The notes: a model not told the origin generated them from the letters alone. A DNA stretch of 64,000 nt from Jiangella endophytica (GCF_003427025.1 NZ_QVAI01000014.1:1-64000), one strand, 5' to 3'; positions 29,918-40,704 are shown, counted from the first letter of the stretch. Made by a program: numbers and translations.

Positions 29918-32900
29918 TCAGCCGACCGTCACGGCCTGGCTCGCGGTGACGCCGTTCACCGTCACCGTGACGGTGGCGCCGCCGGACCGCAGCCCCTGGA
30001 TCGTGCCCGCCGCCGGGTCGACGGCGACGACGGCCCAGCGCGGCGCCTCGTCGGCCGGGCCGACGTGGACGCCGGTGCCGCCCCACTGCGCCGACACCGG
30101 CCACTGGACCGGCACGGTCCGCGCACCGTCCTGCTCGACCGCCGCCGACACCTCGCCGGTCGTGCCCGCGGCCAGCGACGCCGGCGCCTGCAGCGCGATC
30201 GCGTCGACCCGGGCCCGGACCTCGGCCCGCAGCCAGTCGTCGTCGTTGCCCTCGCCCTCGGCCGGGTCCAGGCCGAGCAGCGTCCAGCCGGTGAAGCCGC
30301 CGTTGTCCGGGGTCGAGGACGGGCCCTTGCCGGAGTTGCCGTTGACGATGAACGGCACGCCGTCGACCGAACCGGCGTCGAACACGCCCACGTGGGCGCC
30401 GACGAACGCCGCGGACTTGCCGCTGTCCGCCTCGAAGCCGGCCAGCCAGGTCTCCAGCATGGCGGCCTCACGGCGGTCGGCGAGCTGGCTGTTCGCCGTC
30501 GGCAGCGGGTCGTTCGGCGGGTGGTGGGCGAAGACCAGCACACCGGTCACGTCGTCGTCCGCGGCGGCCTCGTCCAGCGCGTCGCGCAACTCCGCCAGCT
30601 GATCGAACCCGCCACCGCGCAACGTGCCGAACGCGGAGTTCAGCGTGATGATCCGGGTGCTGCCGTCGGCGGTGGGCAGATCGACGGTGTGCTGGGTGGC
30701 GCCGAACTCGTCGATGAAGTTGGCGATCGGGCCGCCCTGCACCTCGTGGTTGCCGGGCACGTAGTACCAGGGGAAGCCGACGCCGGCCAGTTCCTCGTCC
30801 AGCACCCGGCGAGCGAGGTCGAAGTCGATCGGCGCCGCCTCGTCGACCAGGTCACCGTTGATGACCAGCGCGTCCGGGTCCTCGGCGACGATCTCGCGGA
30901 GCGTGCGGCGGGCGGCCGCGACGATGTCGCTGTCAGGGTCGCGCCCGACGAACTGGGAGTCGCTCATGACGGCGATGCGCTGGCCGGCGTCGTCGGCGCT
31001 GCCGTTGGTGACGATGACCGGATCGGCGAACCGCTCGGTGGCCGGCAGCTCGACCTCGGGCGCGATCTCGACGGTGATGTCGCTGAACGACGTCTCGCCG
31101 GTGTAGCTGCGCGCGCCGGAGGCCTCGACGGCGTAGACGTCGCGGAACCGCAGCGGGTACGCCGTTCCCGCCGGGACCGGGAAGCTGAGCTGCTGCCAGC
31201 CGGTGAACGTCGTGTAGCCGCCGTTCAGCGTGAGCAGGGTGCCGTTGGGGTCGTAGACGCGCATCCGGATCCAGGTGCCCTGGCCGTCGCCCTTCACCCA
31301 CGCCTTGATGTTCTGCGGCTGCCCGGGCAGGGCGAACTGCGCCGGAGGAGCCGCGTACGCGGCGCGGGTGTTCGGCCCGGTGAAGTCGTACGTGAGCCGG
31401 ACACCGTCGCGGCCGTCCGGACCCTCCGTGGGGGCGATGGCGCCGGTGGCTCGGGCGAAGCTGACCGTCCAGCCGGCGGCGTCGCCGAACGTCGCGACCG
31501 GGACCTCGGTCAGGCCGACGGTGACGGCGACACTGGTCTCGACGCCGGCGGCCTCGAGCGTGACCAGCGCCGAGCCGGTCTCGACCACCGGCCGCACGCT
31601 GAAGCCGTCGCCCTGCGGCACCAGCTCGACGACGCCCTCGCCACCGGTGACGGTGACGTCGGCGGGCTCGATCGGCGCGCGGTAGCCGTCGACGTCGTAC
31701 CCGGTGAGCGCCAGACTGCCGGTGCTGTCGGCGCCGGCCAGCGGGAGCAGCGTGGCGGTCGGCTCGAGCCGCCGCAGCTCGCCCAGCACCGTGATGCCGA
31801 GTGCGCCCGTCGCGCCCCGCAGGTCGGCGAGCACGTCCGCGTCGCCCGGACGGAGGCCGGTGACGACCGCGCTGTCCGGGGTGGCGCCGCGCAGCACCGA
31901 CGCGACCCTGCGGTCCGACGTCGACCACCGCGGCCGTCCGTCGACCGGCGCGAACGTCTCGTCGTGGCCGAGCGCCTCGACGGTGCGGGTGAGGCCGGGG
32001 AAGACGCGGTCGGTGTTCTCGGCGTCGCCGGCCAGGACGCGGAAGCCGTCCAGCTCGCCGGTGCCCTGGGCCGCGAACAGCGCCAGGCCGTTGGCGACCG
32101 ACCGCTCACTGCCGTCGGACGGGGTGTTGACGACGGTGCGGTCGTCGGTGCCGGGGTCGCGGACCACGAGCGTGGACGAGCCGCCGCCGTCGATGTTCAG
32201 CGCGTCGTAGGCGCCGAGGTCGGACATCAGCTCGGCGAACTCGCCGAGCGTCATGCCGCGCGAGTGGGCCTGCTTGCCGTCCAGCGACACCAGATACATG
32301 GTGCGGCCGTCCTCGGACAGCCCGATGGCCGTCCGTGCGGCCGGTTCGGTGTCGTTGAAGCTCCGCTGTACGCCGTCCTCGACCAGCAGGTGGTTACCGC
32401 CGACCGCGACCACCACGTCCTCGAGGTTCGAGCGCGGAGCGTAGGAGACGTCGACGGTGTCGCCCGGCTCCAGCGCGAGCAGGGATGTGGCGCCGGCGTC
32501 GCGGCCGACCAGAACGACGGTGTCCGGAGCGATCGGGCCGGCGCCCAGCGTGGTGCCGACCGCCGTGACGACGCCGTCGACGACCGTGGCCTCGGCGCGG
32601 CTCGTGGCGGAGCCGACCGTGTTCGCGCGGGTGTAGCTGCCCCACTGCGACGTGAAGACGCCGATGCCGTTCGCCGGCAGGCCGAACGTGTTCACGCCCG
32701 CCAGCCGCAGGTTGACGCCGTCGCCGGTGACCGCGGTGCCCTCGAGGAAGACCTGGGCGAGCGCGGCGGCGCCGCTGCTGGACACGGCGAGCGCGTTCTC
32801 GTGGCCGGCGGTCGGCCCGGTGACCACGCCCTCGTCGCGGCTCACCCCGGCGCCGAGCGGCGCGTTGGAGTTGTTGATGTCGTAGAAGTCGCCGTTGATC

Positions 32901-33241
32901 GCGGCGGTCGCGCCGCTCGCCTCGGCCAGCGACCGGACGGTGGCGGTCTTCGTCACCTCGCCGGAGTACTGGTAGTCCAGCGTGACGCCCGAGTCGAGGT
33001 CGACCTCGAGGATGCTGCCGGCGTTCCAGCCGCCGTCCTCGAGCCGGGAGAACGTCGTCAGCTCCATCCCCGGGGCGATGGTCTGCCGGCCGGTGTCGGC
33101 CAGGACCGACTCGCCGGGACGGGTGAGGTCGCCCGGTTCGACGGCGACGGCCGCCGGGACGACGAGCAGGCCGCTGGTGAGAAGGGCGGCGGCGAGGGCG
33201 GCGGTGCGCGCACGATCACGTCGATTCAGCACGGAGTTCAC
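29918..33241 (-). CDS. Large secreted phosphodiester glycosidase / metallophosphoesterase fusion
   Basis: About 1107 residues. A signal peptide (TAALAAALLTSGLLVVPAAV) is near the start. Residues about 80-390 form an NAGPA-type phosphodiester glycosidase domain (GDFYDINNSNAPLG near 124, LNIDGGGSSTLVV near 350). Beta-sandwich regions follow. A calcineurin-like metallophosphoesterase lies at about 750-960 (MSDSQF, VINGDLVDE, YVPGNHEVQG, FAHHPP). A C-terminal Ig-like module ends VTVNGVTASQAVTVG. It is secreted and probably removes phosphodiester-linked sugars or phosphates outside the cell. The start codon is uncertain: GTGs at 33274, 33241 and 33232 are all possible. Confidence 0.8.
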   Translation of the reverse strand: MNSVLNRRDRARTAALAAALLTSGLLVVPAAVAVEPGDLTRPGESVLADTGRQTIAPGMELTTFSRLEDGGWNAGSILEVDLDSGVTLDYQYSGEVTKTATVRSLAEASGATAAINGDFYDINNSNAPLGAGVSRDEGVVTGPTAGHENALAVSSSGAAALAQVFLEGTAVTGDGVNLRLAGVNTFGLPANGIGVFTSQWGSYTRANTVGSATSRAEATVVDGVVTAVGTTLGAGPIAPDTVVLVGRDAGATSLLALEPGDTVDVSYAPRSNLEDVVVAVGGNHLLVEDGVQRSFNDTEPAARTAIGLSEDGRTMYLVSLDGKQAHSRGMTLGEFAELMSDLGAYDALNIDGGGSSTLVVRDPGTDDRTVVNTPSDGSERSVANGLALFAAQGTGELDGFRVLAGDAENTDRVFPGLTRTVEALGHDETFAPVDGRPRWSTSDRRVASVLRGATPDSAVVTGLRPGDADVLADLRGATGALGITVLGELRRLEPTATLLPLAGADSTGSLALTGYDVDGYRAPIEPADVTVTGGEGVVELVPQGDGFSVRPVVETGSALVTLEAAGVETSVAVTVGLTEVPVATFGDAAGWTVSFARATGAIAPTEGPDGRDGVRLTYDFTGPNTRAAYAAPPAQFALPGQPQNIKAWVKGDGQGTWIRMRVYDPNGTLLTLNGGYTTFTGWQQLSFPVPAGTAYPLRFRDVYAVEASGARSYTGETSFSDITVEIAPEVELPATERFADPVIVTNGSADDAGQRIAVMSDSQFVGRDPDSDIVAAARRTLREIVAEDPDALVINGDLVDEAAPIDFDLARRVLDEELAGVGFPWYYVPGNHEVQGGPIANFIDEFGATQHTVDLPTADGSTRIITLNSAFGTLRGGGFDQLAELRDALDEAAADDDVTGVLVFAHHPPNDPLPTANSQLADRREAAMLETWLAGFEADSGKSAAFVGAHVGVFDAGSVDGVPFIVNGNSGKGPSSTPDNGGFTGWTLLGLDPAEGEGNDDDWLRAEVRARVDAIALQAPASLAAGTTGEVSAAVEQDGARTVPVQWPVSAQWGGTGVHVGPADEAPRWAVVAVDPAAGTIQGLRSGGATVTVTVNGVTASQAVTVG

Positions 33242-33365
33242 CCCATCGATGCCTGACGACCCGCCATCGAGCACCGGGCCGCAACTCGGTGAATTTCCGG
33301 CAAACCTTACCGAGTCAGGGCATAGCAGTGCTATCGGTGGAAAGGATTTTCAGGACGAGCGGGAC

Positions 33366-33779
33366 TCAGGACGCCTGAGCGCGGTCACGCAGAGTGTCGA
33401 CCCACTCGACGATCTCCAGGGTCGAGGCGCCCGGGGTGAACACGCGGGCGACGCCGAGCTCGGCCAGCAGCGGGATGTCGGCGTCGGGAATGATGCCGCC
33501 CCCGAACACCACGATGTCGGCGGCCTCGCGCTCGGCCAGCAGCTCGAGCACGCGCCTGAACAACGTCATGTGCGCGCCGGAGAGGATGGACAGCCCGATG
33601 GCGTCGGCATCCTCCTGGATGGCCGCCTCGACGATCTGCTCAGGCGTCTGGTGCAGCCCGGTGTAGACGACCTCGACGCCGGCATCGCGCAACGCGCGCG
33701 CCACCACCTTGGCGCCGCGGTCGTGCCCGTCGAGACCGGGCTTCGCGACCACGACGCGCAGAGGACGCCCCTCGGCCAT
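33366..33779 (-). CDS. Stand-alone cobalamin-binding domain protein (methylmalonyl-CoA mutase small-domain type)
   Basis: A 137-residue protein equal to the C-terminal B12-binding domain of methylmalonyl-CoA mutases, with the DGHDRGAK motif carrying the cobalt-ligating His at residues about 18-25 and the SGAHM and GGGIIPD segments. No mutase catalytic subunit is in the window, so its partner lies elsewhere. The ATG at 33779 has GGAGGTAG upstream. Confidence 0.88.
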   Translation of the reverse strand: MAEGRPLRVVVAKPGLDGHDRGAKVVARALRDAGVEVVYTGLHQTPEQIVEAAIQEDADAIGLSILSGAHMTLFRRVLELLAEREAADIVVFGGGIIPDADIPLLAELGVARVFTPGASTLEIVEWVDTLRDRAQAS

Positions 33780-34083
33780 GACTACCTCCAGGAACACCAC
33801 TGATCCGACGGATGTTCATGACAGTACCTGCAGACGAGACCGGCACCGTCCGTTCGGTGGAGGCGGACTCCTCAGGTTGGACGAACGTTGCCCGATGTGA
33901 TGCAGATCACATGTCACAGAGCGTTACGAACCTTGCATCGGCAAGGTTGATCAAGGTTTCCCCGTCGGTCGAGGTCACGACCCGATTACGGGCTACGCAG
34001 CGTCGCTTCCAGCGTCACAGTGCGTGATCACCACGCAAAACGCTGAGGAGGAGGCGTTTGGCAGGACCCCTAGGGGGCGGTTA
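33780..34083. other. 304-nt leader between the B12-binding gene and the LytM peptidase gene
   Basis: This gene-free stretch holds a Crp-type site (33896-33911), an 8-bp hairpin AACCTTGC/GCAAGGTT with a 4-nt loop (33929-33948) and nothing else I can identify. It separates divergent genes, so promoters in both directions are expected. I looked for a c-di-AMP (ydaO-type) riboswitch and do not see its conserved blocks. Confidence 0.5.
33896..33911. promoter_or_regulatory. Crp/GlxR-type cAMP receptor binding site
   Basis: TGTGATGCAGATCACA matches the TGTGA-N6-TCACA consensus exactly and extends to an 18-bp palindrome (33895-33912). It lies 172 nt before the LytM peptidase ATG. Actinobacterial Crp regulators often control cell-wall hydrolase genes. 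Confidence 0.7.
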
Positions 34084-34860
34084 ATGTCCTCCGAGTCCTT
34101 ACCCCCGGCGAAAGGTCCTGGCGTGTCGCAACGCTCCGGCAGCGGGCGTCACCGTAGCCGCCGCAGGCACGTCAGTGTCCCGTCGGTGGTCGGCTCCGTA
34201 GCGGTAGCAGCAGCGGCCTCTGGCGCCCTGGCCATGCCTCACGCGGTCGGGTCCACGGACAGCGCCGACGGGCTCAACGCCGTCGCGCAGCGCCCCCAGG
34301 AGACGGGACACCCGACCGAGGGTGGCGCGCTCGACAGCCTGGTCGCCGCTGAGCAGTCGCTCGCGGCCGAGACCGGCGAGGTGGCCCAGGAGGCGCACAG
34401 CCGCATCGTCGAGCAGCAGCGCATCGAGGCCGCCGAGGCGGCCGCCCGCGCTGAGCGCGAGGCCAAGCGCTGGCTCCTCCCGGTCGACGACTACCGCATC
34501 ACCGCCGGCTTCGGCGCCGGCGGCTCCATGTGGTCCAACCGGCACACCGGCCTCGACTTCGCCGCACCGACCGGCACCGAAGTACGGTCGCTCTCGTCCG
34601 GCGAGATCATCTTCGCCGGCTACGACGGCCCGTACGGCAACAAGATCGTCATCCGTCACTGGGACGGCACCGAGACCTGGTACTGCCACCTTTCCCGCTT
34701 CGTCCTCCGCTCCGGCGAGGTCGCCCCCGGTGAGGTCATCGGCCGGGTCGGCTCCACCGGCAACTCGACCGGGCCGCACCTGCACCTCGAGGTCCACCCC
34801 GACGGCGGCGACCCGGTCAACCCCCGCTCCTGGCTCGAGGAGCAGGGCGTCAACGTCTGA
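34084..34860 (+). CDS. M23-family (LytM) peptidoglycan endopeptidase
   Basis: A 258-residue exported protein. A basic head (RHRSRRRHVSVPS) precedes a hydrophobic signal/anchor (VVGSVAVAAAASGALAM), then a coiled-coil rich in Glu/Ala (VAQEAHSRIVEQQRIEAAEA), then a zinc LytM domain with HTGLDF and HLHLEV (zinc ligands) in the last 120 residues. It cleaves peptide cross-links in peptidoglycan. I chose the ATG at 34084 over a GTG at 34024 because the latter lacks a ribosome site. A Crp site lies upstream. Confidence 0.88.
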   Translation: MSSESLPPAKGPGVSQRSGSGRHRSRRRHVSVPSVVGSVAVAAAASGALAMPHAVGSTDSADGLNAVAQRPQETGHPTEGGALDSLVAAEQSLAAETGEVAQEAHSRIVEQQRIEAAEAAARAEREAKRWLLPVDDYRITAGFGAGGSMWSNRHTGLDFAAPTGTEVRSLSSGEIIFAGYDGPYGNKIVIRHWDGTETWYCHLSRFVLRSGEVAPGEVIGRVGSTGNSTGPHLHLEVHPDGGDPVNPRSWLEEQGVNV

Positions 34861-35748
34861 CGCTTCCTCAGTTCTTTCGTACCCACCCGGCGCGTTCACA
34901 TGCGCCCCGGTTCGTCGGCGTTCGTACCGTTCGCCGCTGTGCGCACCGTTCGCCGTCGCGCCACCGTTCGCCGTCGCGCCGTTCGCCGTCCCCCTGCTGC
35001 CCCATTCTCTTGCCGCGACCGCGCGCCTCAAGCGGACTGACGGGCGCTTCGCGCCGGCGATGACCGCTTGACCCGCGGCCACGCGGTCTAAGAACGGGCA
35101 GCTATCAGGGGTGGACGGGGCGAGTCTGGACACGCCTCGAGGCGCACTGGCGTGGCCCAGGGATCCAGCGGGTCCGGTGCCCAGGATCCAGTGGCCGCCA
35201 TGGTCCAGGATCCAGCGGGTGCAGGGTCAGTCGTCGGTCTGGCTACCGCGAGCCCCTGGCCCGGCCGCACCCACCGCCGGCCTGACCGCCGCCAGCCGTC
35301 GGCTCGGTCGCGCCCGCCGTCGGCCCGACCACTGCCGGCCGTTGACCCGCTCCGTTCACGTCGGCGTGCTCCGTGGTGAGAACGGTGATCAAGAAGCGAC
35401 CCACAAGAGCATTGGAAGCACGAAACGCCCGTGAGCACCGGTTCACGCACCACTTCACCAGGCGTTCTCCCACTCCACCAGGCATGCACGCCTCGCAGAG
35501 CGGGAGAACGCCTAGTGAAGTAGGCGATCGTTGATGATCATCGCTGTCCACAAGCCACCAACGGCACCACCGCCACCACCGGCACCAGCAGCCCCAACGG
35601 CACCGGTGGCGTCGAGGCGACGGCCGCCGATGAGCCGGTCGACGTCCGCGCACGACCGTGGCGTCGGCTGCGGAGCACGAGGCGTGCCCGCACGGACACC
35701 CGACCAACGCCACGAACCACGGCCAACGCCGCGGACGACGACGGCGAA
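34861..35748. other. 888-nt gene-free stretch with short repeats
   Basis: No convincing gene is seen. It contains tandem-like CCGTTCGCCGT units (34926-34990), three copies of CAGGATCCAG.GG (35157-35220), a family-3 palindrome (35452-35521) and a 12-nt GTTGATGATCAT (35530-35541) identical to the arm of family-2 elements. A Pro/Ala-rich open frame from 35531 has no gene-like features. The region may be a decayed gene. Confidence 0.6.
35452..35521. repeat. Family-3 palindromic element, copy 1
   Basis: 20-bp arms 35452-35471 and 35502-35521 with one mismatch, containing GGCGTTCTCCC and its complement. The inner part CTCCACCAGGCATGCACGCC is shared with the copy at 52496-52553. Confidence 0.75.
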
Positions 35749-37509
<1,761 letters not shown>

Positions 37510-37584
37510 GTCGCGCCAAGCTTACTTTCCCTCGTGGGACTCGCCGCGGCCCGGGACCTCGCCGGTAGGCATCGGCCGAGTCCC

Positions 37585-37782
37585 TCACGCCGGGCAGTAG
37601 TGCCGGTTCTTGCCGCCCACCTGCTCGAGCCGGTGCTCGGACATCGGGTGGTGACACAGCGGGCACTCGACCTCTCGCACGGTGCGCGGCGGCGCGTCGT
37701 CCTGCCGGCCGAGGTCGGCGGGGCCCAGCAACGGCATCAGCACCTCGGTGAGCCGGCCGTACCACGGCAGCTTCCTCTTCAT
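37585..37782 (-). CDS. Small Cys-rich (zinc-ribbon-like) protein
   Basis: A 65-residue protein with ECPLCHHPMSEHRLEQ and a terminal RHYCPA, giving CxxC plus a further Cys and several His that could bind zinc. The start MKRKLPWYGRL is clear. It is divergent from a MarR-type gene across a 48-nt gap with a palindrome and may be co-regulated. Function is unknown. Confidence 0.65.
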   Translation of the reverse strand: MKRKLPWYGRLTEVLMPLLGPADLGRQDDAPPRTVREVECPLCHHPMSEHRLEQVGGKNRHYCPA

Positions 37783-37792
37783 GCCTTAATAG

Positions 37793-37804
37793 TTAGCACA
37801 CTAA
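37793..37804. promoter_or_regulatory. Candidate MarR-type operator
   Basis: TTAGCACACTAA, a TTAG/CTAA inverted repeat in the gap between the divergent zinc-ribbon and MarR-type genes, in AT-rich surroundings unusual for this DNA. Confidence 0.55.
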
Positions 37805-37830
37805 TCAATCGCGTGCGATAGAGTGTGACC

Positions 37831-38277
37831 ATGACGACAGACCTCGGTGACGATCCGCTGGCCCTGGACCGGCAGGTCTGTTTCGCACTGGCCGTCGCCG
37901 CCCGCAGCGTCATCGGGCTGTACCGGCCGCTGCTCGAACCGATGGGCCTGACCCATCCGCAGTACCTCGTCATGCTCGCGCTGTGGGAGCGCGAGCCGCG
38001 TTCCGTCAAGGACCTCAGCGCCACCCTGCAGCTGGAGTCCGCCACGCTGTCCCCGCTGCTCAAGCGGCTGGAGGCGGCCCACTACGTCTCGCGACGGCGC
38101 AGCGCCGACGACGAGCGGCTGCTGGTGGTCGAGCTGACGGACGCCGGCCGGGCGCTGCGCGACGAGGCCGAGAAGATCCCCTACGCCATCGTCGAGCGGC
38201 TCGGCATGCCGGTGTCGGAGCTGGAAGACCTGCACGCCTCGCTCACCCGGGTCATCGCGGCGACGTCTCCGGGGTGA
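37831..38277 (+). CDS. MarR-family regulator (OhrR-like)
   Basis: A 148-residue winged-helix regulator. RQVCFALAVAARSV near residue 14 places a Cys where OhrR peroxide sensors have their reactive Cys. The wHTH follows (SVKDLSATLQLESATLSPLL, RRRSADDERLLVVELT). No ohr gene is nearby, so the target is uncertain, but the divergent small protein shares its promoter gap. I prefer the ATG at 37831 to the GTG two codons earlier. Its 3' end overlaps the convergent XRE-cupin gene by 26 nt. Confidence 0.85.
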   Translation: MTTDLGDDPLALDRQVCFALAVAARSVIGLYRPLLEPMGLTHPQYLVMLALWEREPRSVKDLSATLQLESATLSPLLKRLEAAHYVSRRRSADDERLLVVELTDAGRALRDEAEKIPYAIVERLGMPVSELEDLHASLTRVIAATSPG

Positions 38278-38848
38278 GGTCGACGGCGTCCAGGTGCGCC
38301 CGCTGCCCCTCGCGGTCGAGGATGGTGAGCACGTCCGCCGGCCCCTCGTGCGCGACGATCGCGTGCGGCGCCATGGTCGAGAACTGCGCCGCCTGACCGG
38401 CCGCCACCAGGATCACCCGCTCGCCCAGGTACAGCCGGATCGTCCCGGACAGCACCGTGAACCAGTCGTGGCCCGGGTGCACGCGCAGTCGCTTCGGCCG
38501 GGTCAGCCGGGTGATCCGCATCTTGGCGACGGTGAGCCCGTGCGGCCCGTCGTCACGTGACAGCTGCCAGATCGTCGCGCCGTGCTGACGGTCGTGCCGC
38601 GGCCGGATGACGACGTCGGCGTCGTCGACCGGCTCGACCAGCTGGTCGAGCGTGGTGTCCAGCGCACGGGCGATCGGCACCAGCTGGTCGATCGAGATGC
38701 GCCGTCCGCCGGTCTCGATGCGGCTCAACGTCGACGGGCTCAGGTGGCAGCGGGCGGCGAGCGCGTCCAGCGACCATCCCTTGGCCTGCCGCAGCCCGCG
38801 GATCCGGGCCCGGATCACGGCGTCGACGTCCGGCTCCTCTTGCGTCAT
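38252..38848 (-). CDS. XRE-family regulator with C-terminal cupin domain
   Basis: A 198-residue regulator: an XRE helix-turn-helix at about residues 12-65 (KGWSLDALAARCHLSPSTLS) and a cupin sensor at about 115-180 (HPGHDWFTVLSGTIRLYLGE). The ATG at 38848 is preferred; the preceding frame has only a TTG. It is divergent from a methyltransferase gene 48 nt away, its likely target. Its 3' end overlaps the MarR gene by 26 nt. Confidence 0.88.
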   Translation of the reverse strand: MTQEEPDVDAVIRARIRGLRQAKGWSLDALAARCHLSPSTLSRIETGGRRISIDQLVPIARALDTTLDQLVEPVDDADVVIRPRHDRQHGATIWQLSRDDGPHGLTVAKMRITRLTRPKRLRVHPGHDWFTVLSGTIRLYLGERVILVAAGQAAQFSTMAPHAIVAHEGPADVLTILDREGQRAHLDAVDLTPETSPR

Positions 38849-38896
38849 CGGCAAGACTCTATGCGATCAGCGCACTGGTCGCCTACCGTCACCGGT

Positions 38897-39712
38897 ATGA
38901 GCCACGATCACCACCACGACGACACCTCGTTCGCCGACCTGCTCGACCTCGACGGCGACGTGCTGCACGAGTACTGGGCCGACGCGCTGAGCTTCGTACG
39001 CCGTGCGGCCGGCGACGACCAGCGGCAGCGCATTGTCGACCTCGGCGCGGGGACCGGCACCGGCACGCTGCGGCTGGCGCACCGCTTCGCCGGGGCCGAG
39101 GTGATCGCCGTCGACGCGTCGGCCGAGATGCTGCACCGCGTCCGCGCCAAGGCGCTGGACCAGGGGCTGGCCGACCGCGTCACGACGATCCACGCCGACC
39201 TCGACGAGGGCTGGCCGGTCCCGGGCCCGGTGGACGTCACCTGGGCGTCGCTGTCCCTGCACCACCTGGCCGACCCCGACCGCGTCCTGCGCGACGTCCA
39301 CGCCGCGACCCGGCCGGGCGGGCTGATCGCCGTCGCCGAGTTCCCGGTCCAGATCCGGTTCCTGGCGGACGAGGCGGGCTCCGCGCTGGAGACGCGGTTG
39401 CTGGAGCTGTTCGGGCGGCATCAGGCCGAGCGGCTGCCGGAGCTCGGTTCGGACTGGGCGGCGCGACTGACGGCGGCCGGGTTCACGCTGCTGGACGAGC
39501 GGACGTTCGACATCGACCTCGCGCCCGCCCCTCCGGCGGCCGCCGACTACGCGGCGATCTGGTTCGGCCGGGTGCGGCGCCACGCCGACGACCTCGACCC
39601 CGCCGACGCGGCCGCCCTGAGCGCGCTGCTCGACGGCGACGGTCCCGGCTCGCTGCGCCGCCGCGAGCTGCGGATCCGGGGCGCCCGGACGGTCACCCTC
39701 GCCCGCCGCTGA
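38897..39712 (+). CDS. Class I SAM-dependent methyltransferase
   Basis: A 271-residue methyltransferase. It begins with a His-rich MSHDHHHDDTSF, then the SAM-binding VDLGAGTGTGTLRLAHRF at about residues 47-64, VIAVDASAEML (acidic post-motif) and TWASLSLHHLADPDRVL. Substrate unknown. The divergent XRE-cupin regulator suggests control by a small molecule. The His-rich N-terminus may bind metal. Confidence 0.82.
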   Translation: MSHDHHHDDTSFADLLDLDGDVLHEYWADALSFVRRAAGDDQRQRIVDLGAGTGTGTLRLAHRFAGAEVIAVDASAEMLHRVRAKALDQGLADRVTTIHADLDEGWPVPGPVDVTWASLSLHHLADPDRVLRDVHAATRPGGLIAVAEFPVQIRFLADEAGSALETRLLELFGRHQAERLPELGSDWAARLTAAGFTLLDERTFDIDLAPAPPAAADYAAIWFGRVRRHADDLDPADAAALSALLDGDGPGSLRRRELRIRGARTVTLARR

Positions 39713-39733
39713 CGCCCCCACCCGCCCCTAGCC

Positions 39734-39852
39734 ACGTTGACGCCTCACCCACGTTGACGCCTCACCCACGTTGACGCCTCACCCACGTTGACGCCTCACC
39801 CACGTTGACGCCTCACCCACGTTGACGCCTCACCCACGTTGACGCCTCACCC
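39734..39852. repeat. Seven tandem 17-bp repeats
   Basis: ACGTTGACGCCTCACCC repeated seven times without change, then a truncated eighth ACGTTGA that merges into the family-1 palindrome at 39851. It lies between convergent methyltransferase genes. Perfect identity suggests recent expansion. Confidence 0.95.
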
Positions 39853-39929
39853 ACGTTGATCTTGGAGTTGTTCGGGTATCCATCGGGCATTTCGGACCGC
39901 AGACGCGAACAACTCCAAGATCAACGTGG
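39851..39929. repeat. Family-1 palindromic element, copy 3 (inverted)
   Basis: Perfect 24-bp arms 39851-39874 and 39906-39929 (core GTTGATC at 39855). The loop, read on the minus strand, matches copies 1 and 2 (CGGTCCG...GCCCGATGGAT), so this copy is inverted. The right arm supplies the Pro-Arg-stop ending of the minus-strand methyltransferase. Confidence 0.9.
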
Positions 39930-40694
39930 CTGGGTGGGGGTGCGGGCGCCGGCGAGCAGGTGGATCGACAGGTGCGGCGCCGCGTGCTCGGCGATCCGCG
40001 CCGTCCGCAGCGCGAGGTCGTTGAGCGTGGTGTCCTCGCGCGCGGCCGCCCCCAAGGGCCCTTCGATGCCGGCGACGACGACGTCGGTCAGGCCGGCGGC
40101 CGACAGCTCGCCGCGCAGTTCCTCCGGATCGTGGTTGTAGGAGACCAGGTCGAACTCGTTGCCGCGGTCGTCGTGTCCGTGCCGGAGCACGGCGTCCAGG
40201 TGGCGCTGGATCTCCGGGTCGGCCAGCTCGCCGCGTGCGGCCCGGACGGCGGGCTTGGCCCACCGCGACATCGCGGCAGCCACGACGACGCCGCCGGGCC
40301 GGCACACGCGCCGCGCCTCGGCCAGGGCCTGGAGCCGTCCCGGCGCCTCCGGCAGGTGGTAGAGCGGCCCGAGGAGCAGCACGGCGTCCATGGAGCCGTC
40401 GGGCTGGGGCAGCTCACGGGCGTCGCCCACCTCGGCCCGCAGGCCGCGGGCGCGCGCCTGCTCCACGTGCCAGGGCACGAGGTCGACGACCTCGACCCGG
40501 TGGCCGAGCTCCTCCAGCCACTCCGCGTAGCGCCCGGATGCGCCGCCGACGTCGAGCAGCCGGGCGGGCGGGTCCGGGAGCCAGCGCAGCAGCAGTTCGC
40601 ACGTGCGCTCCCACTCCACCCGATTGCGCTCGGACAGCATGCGGCCGTCCTCGTCGCCGGCCTCGTACACCGCGCGCAGGTCAGCTCCAGCCAT
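39921..40694 (-). CDS. Class I SAM-dependent methyltransferase
   Basis: A 257-residue methyltransferase: ARLLDVGGASGRYAEWLEEL (SAM-binding) near residue 44, DARELPQPDGSMDAVLLLGP and a C-terminal SIHLLAGARTPTQPR tail. The stop codon TGA is part of the family-1 palindrome. Substrate unknown; it resembles small-molecule methyltransferases. The nucleotidyltransferase gene lies just upstream on the same strand. Confidence 0.83.
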   Translation of the reverse strand: MAGADLRAVYEAGDEDGRMLSERNRVEWERTCELLLRWLPDPPARLLDVGGASGRYAEWLEELGHRVEVVDLVPWHVEQARARGLRAEVGDARELPQPDGSMDAVLLLGPLYHLPEAPGRLQALAEARRVCRPGGVVVAAAMSRWAKPAVRAARGELADPEIQRHLDAVLRHGHDDRGNEFDLVSYNHDPEELRGELSAAGLTDVVVAGIEGPLGAAAREDTTLNDLALRTARIAEHAAPHLSIHLLAGARTPTQPR

Positions 40695-40704
40695 GTCGCC
40701 GAAC

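Noticed and set aside
33780-34083. Possible c-di-AMP (ydaO-type) riboswitch before the LytM peptidase
   Set aside because: Such genes often carry one, but the conserved riboswitch blocks are not visible in this leader.
39734-39852. Tandem 17-bp array as a possible CRISPR
   Set aside because: Units are directly adjacent with no spacers, are shorter than CRISPR repeats, and no cas gene is present.
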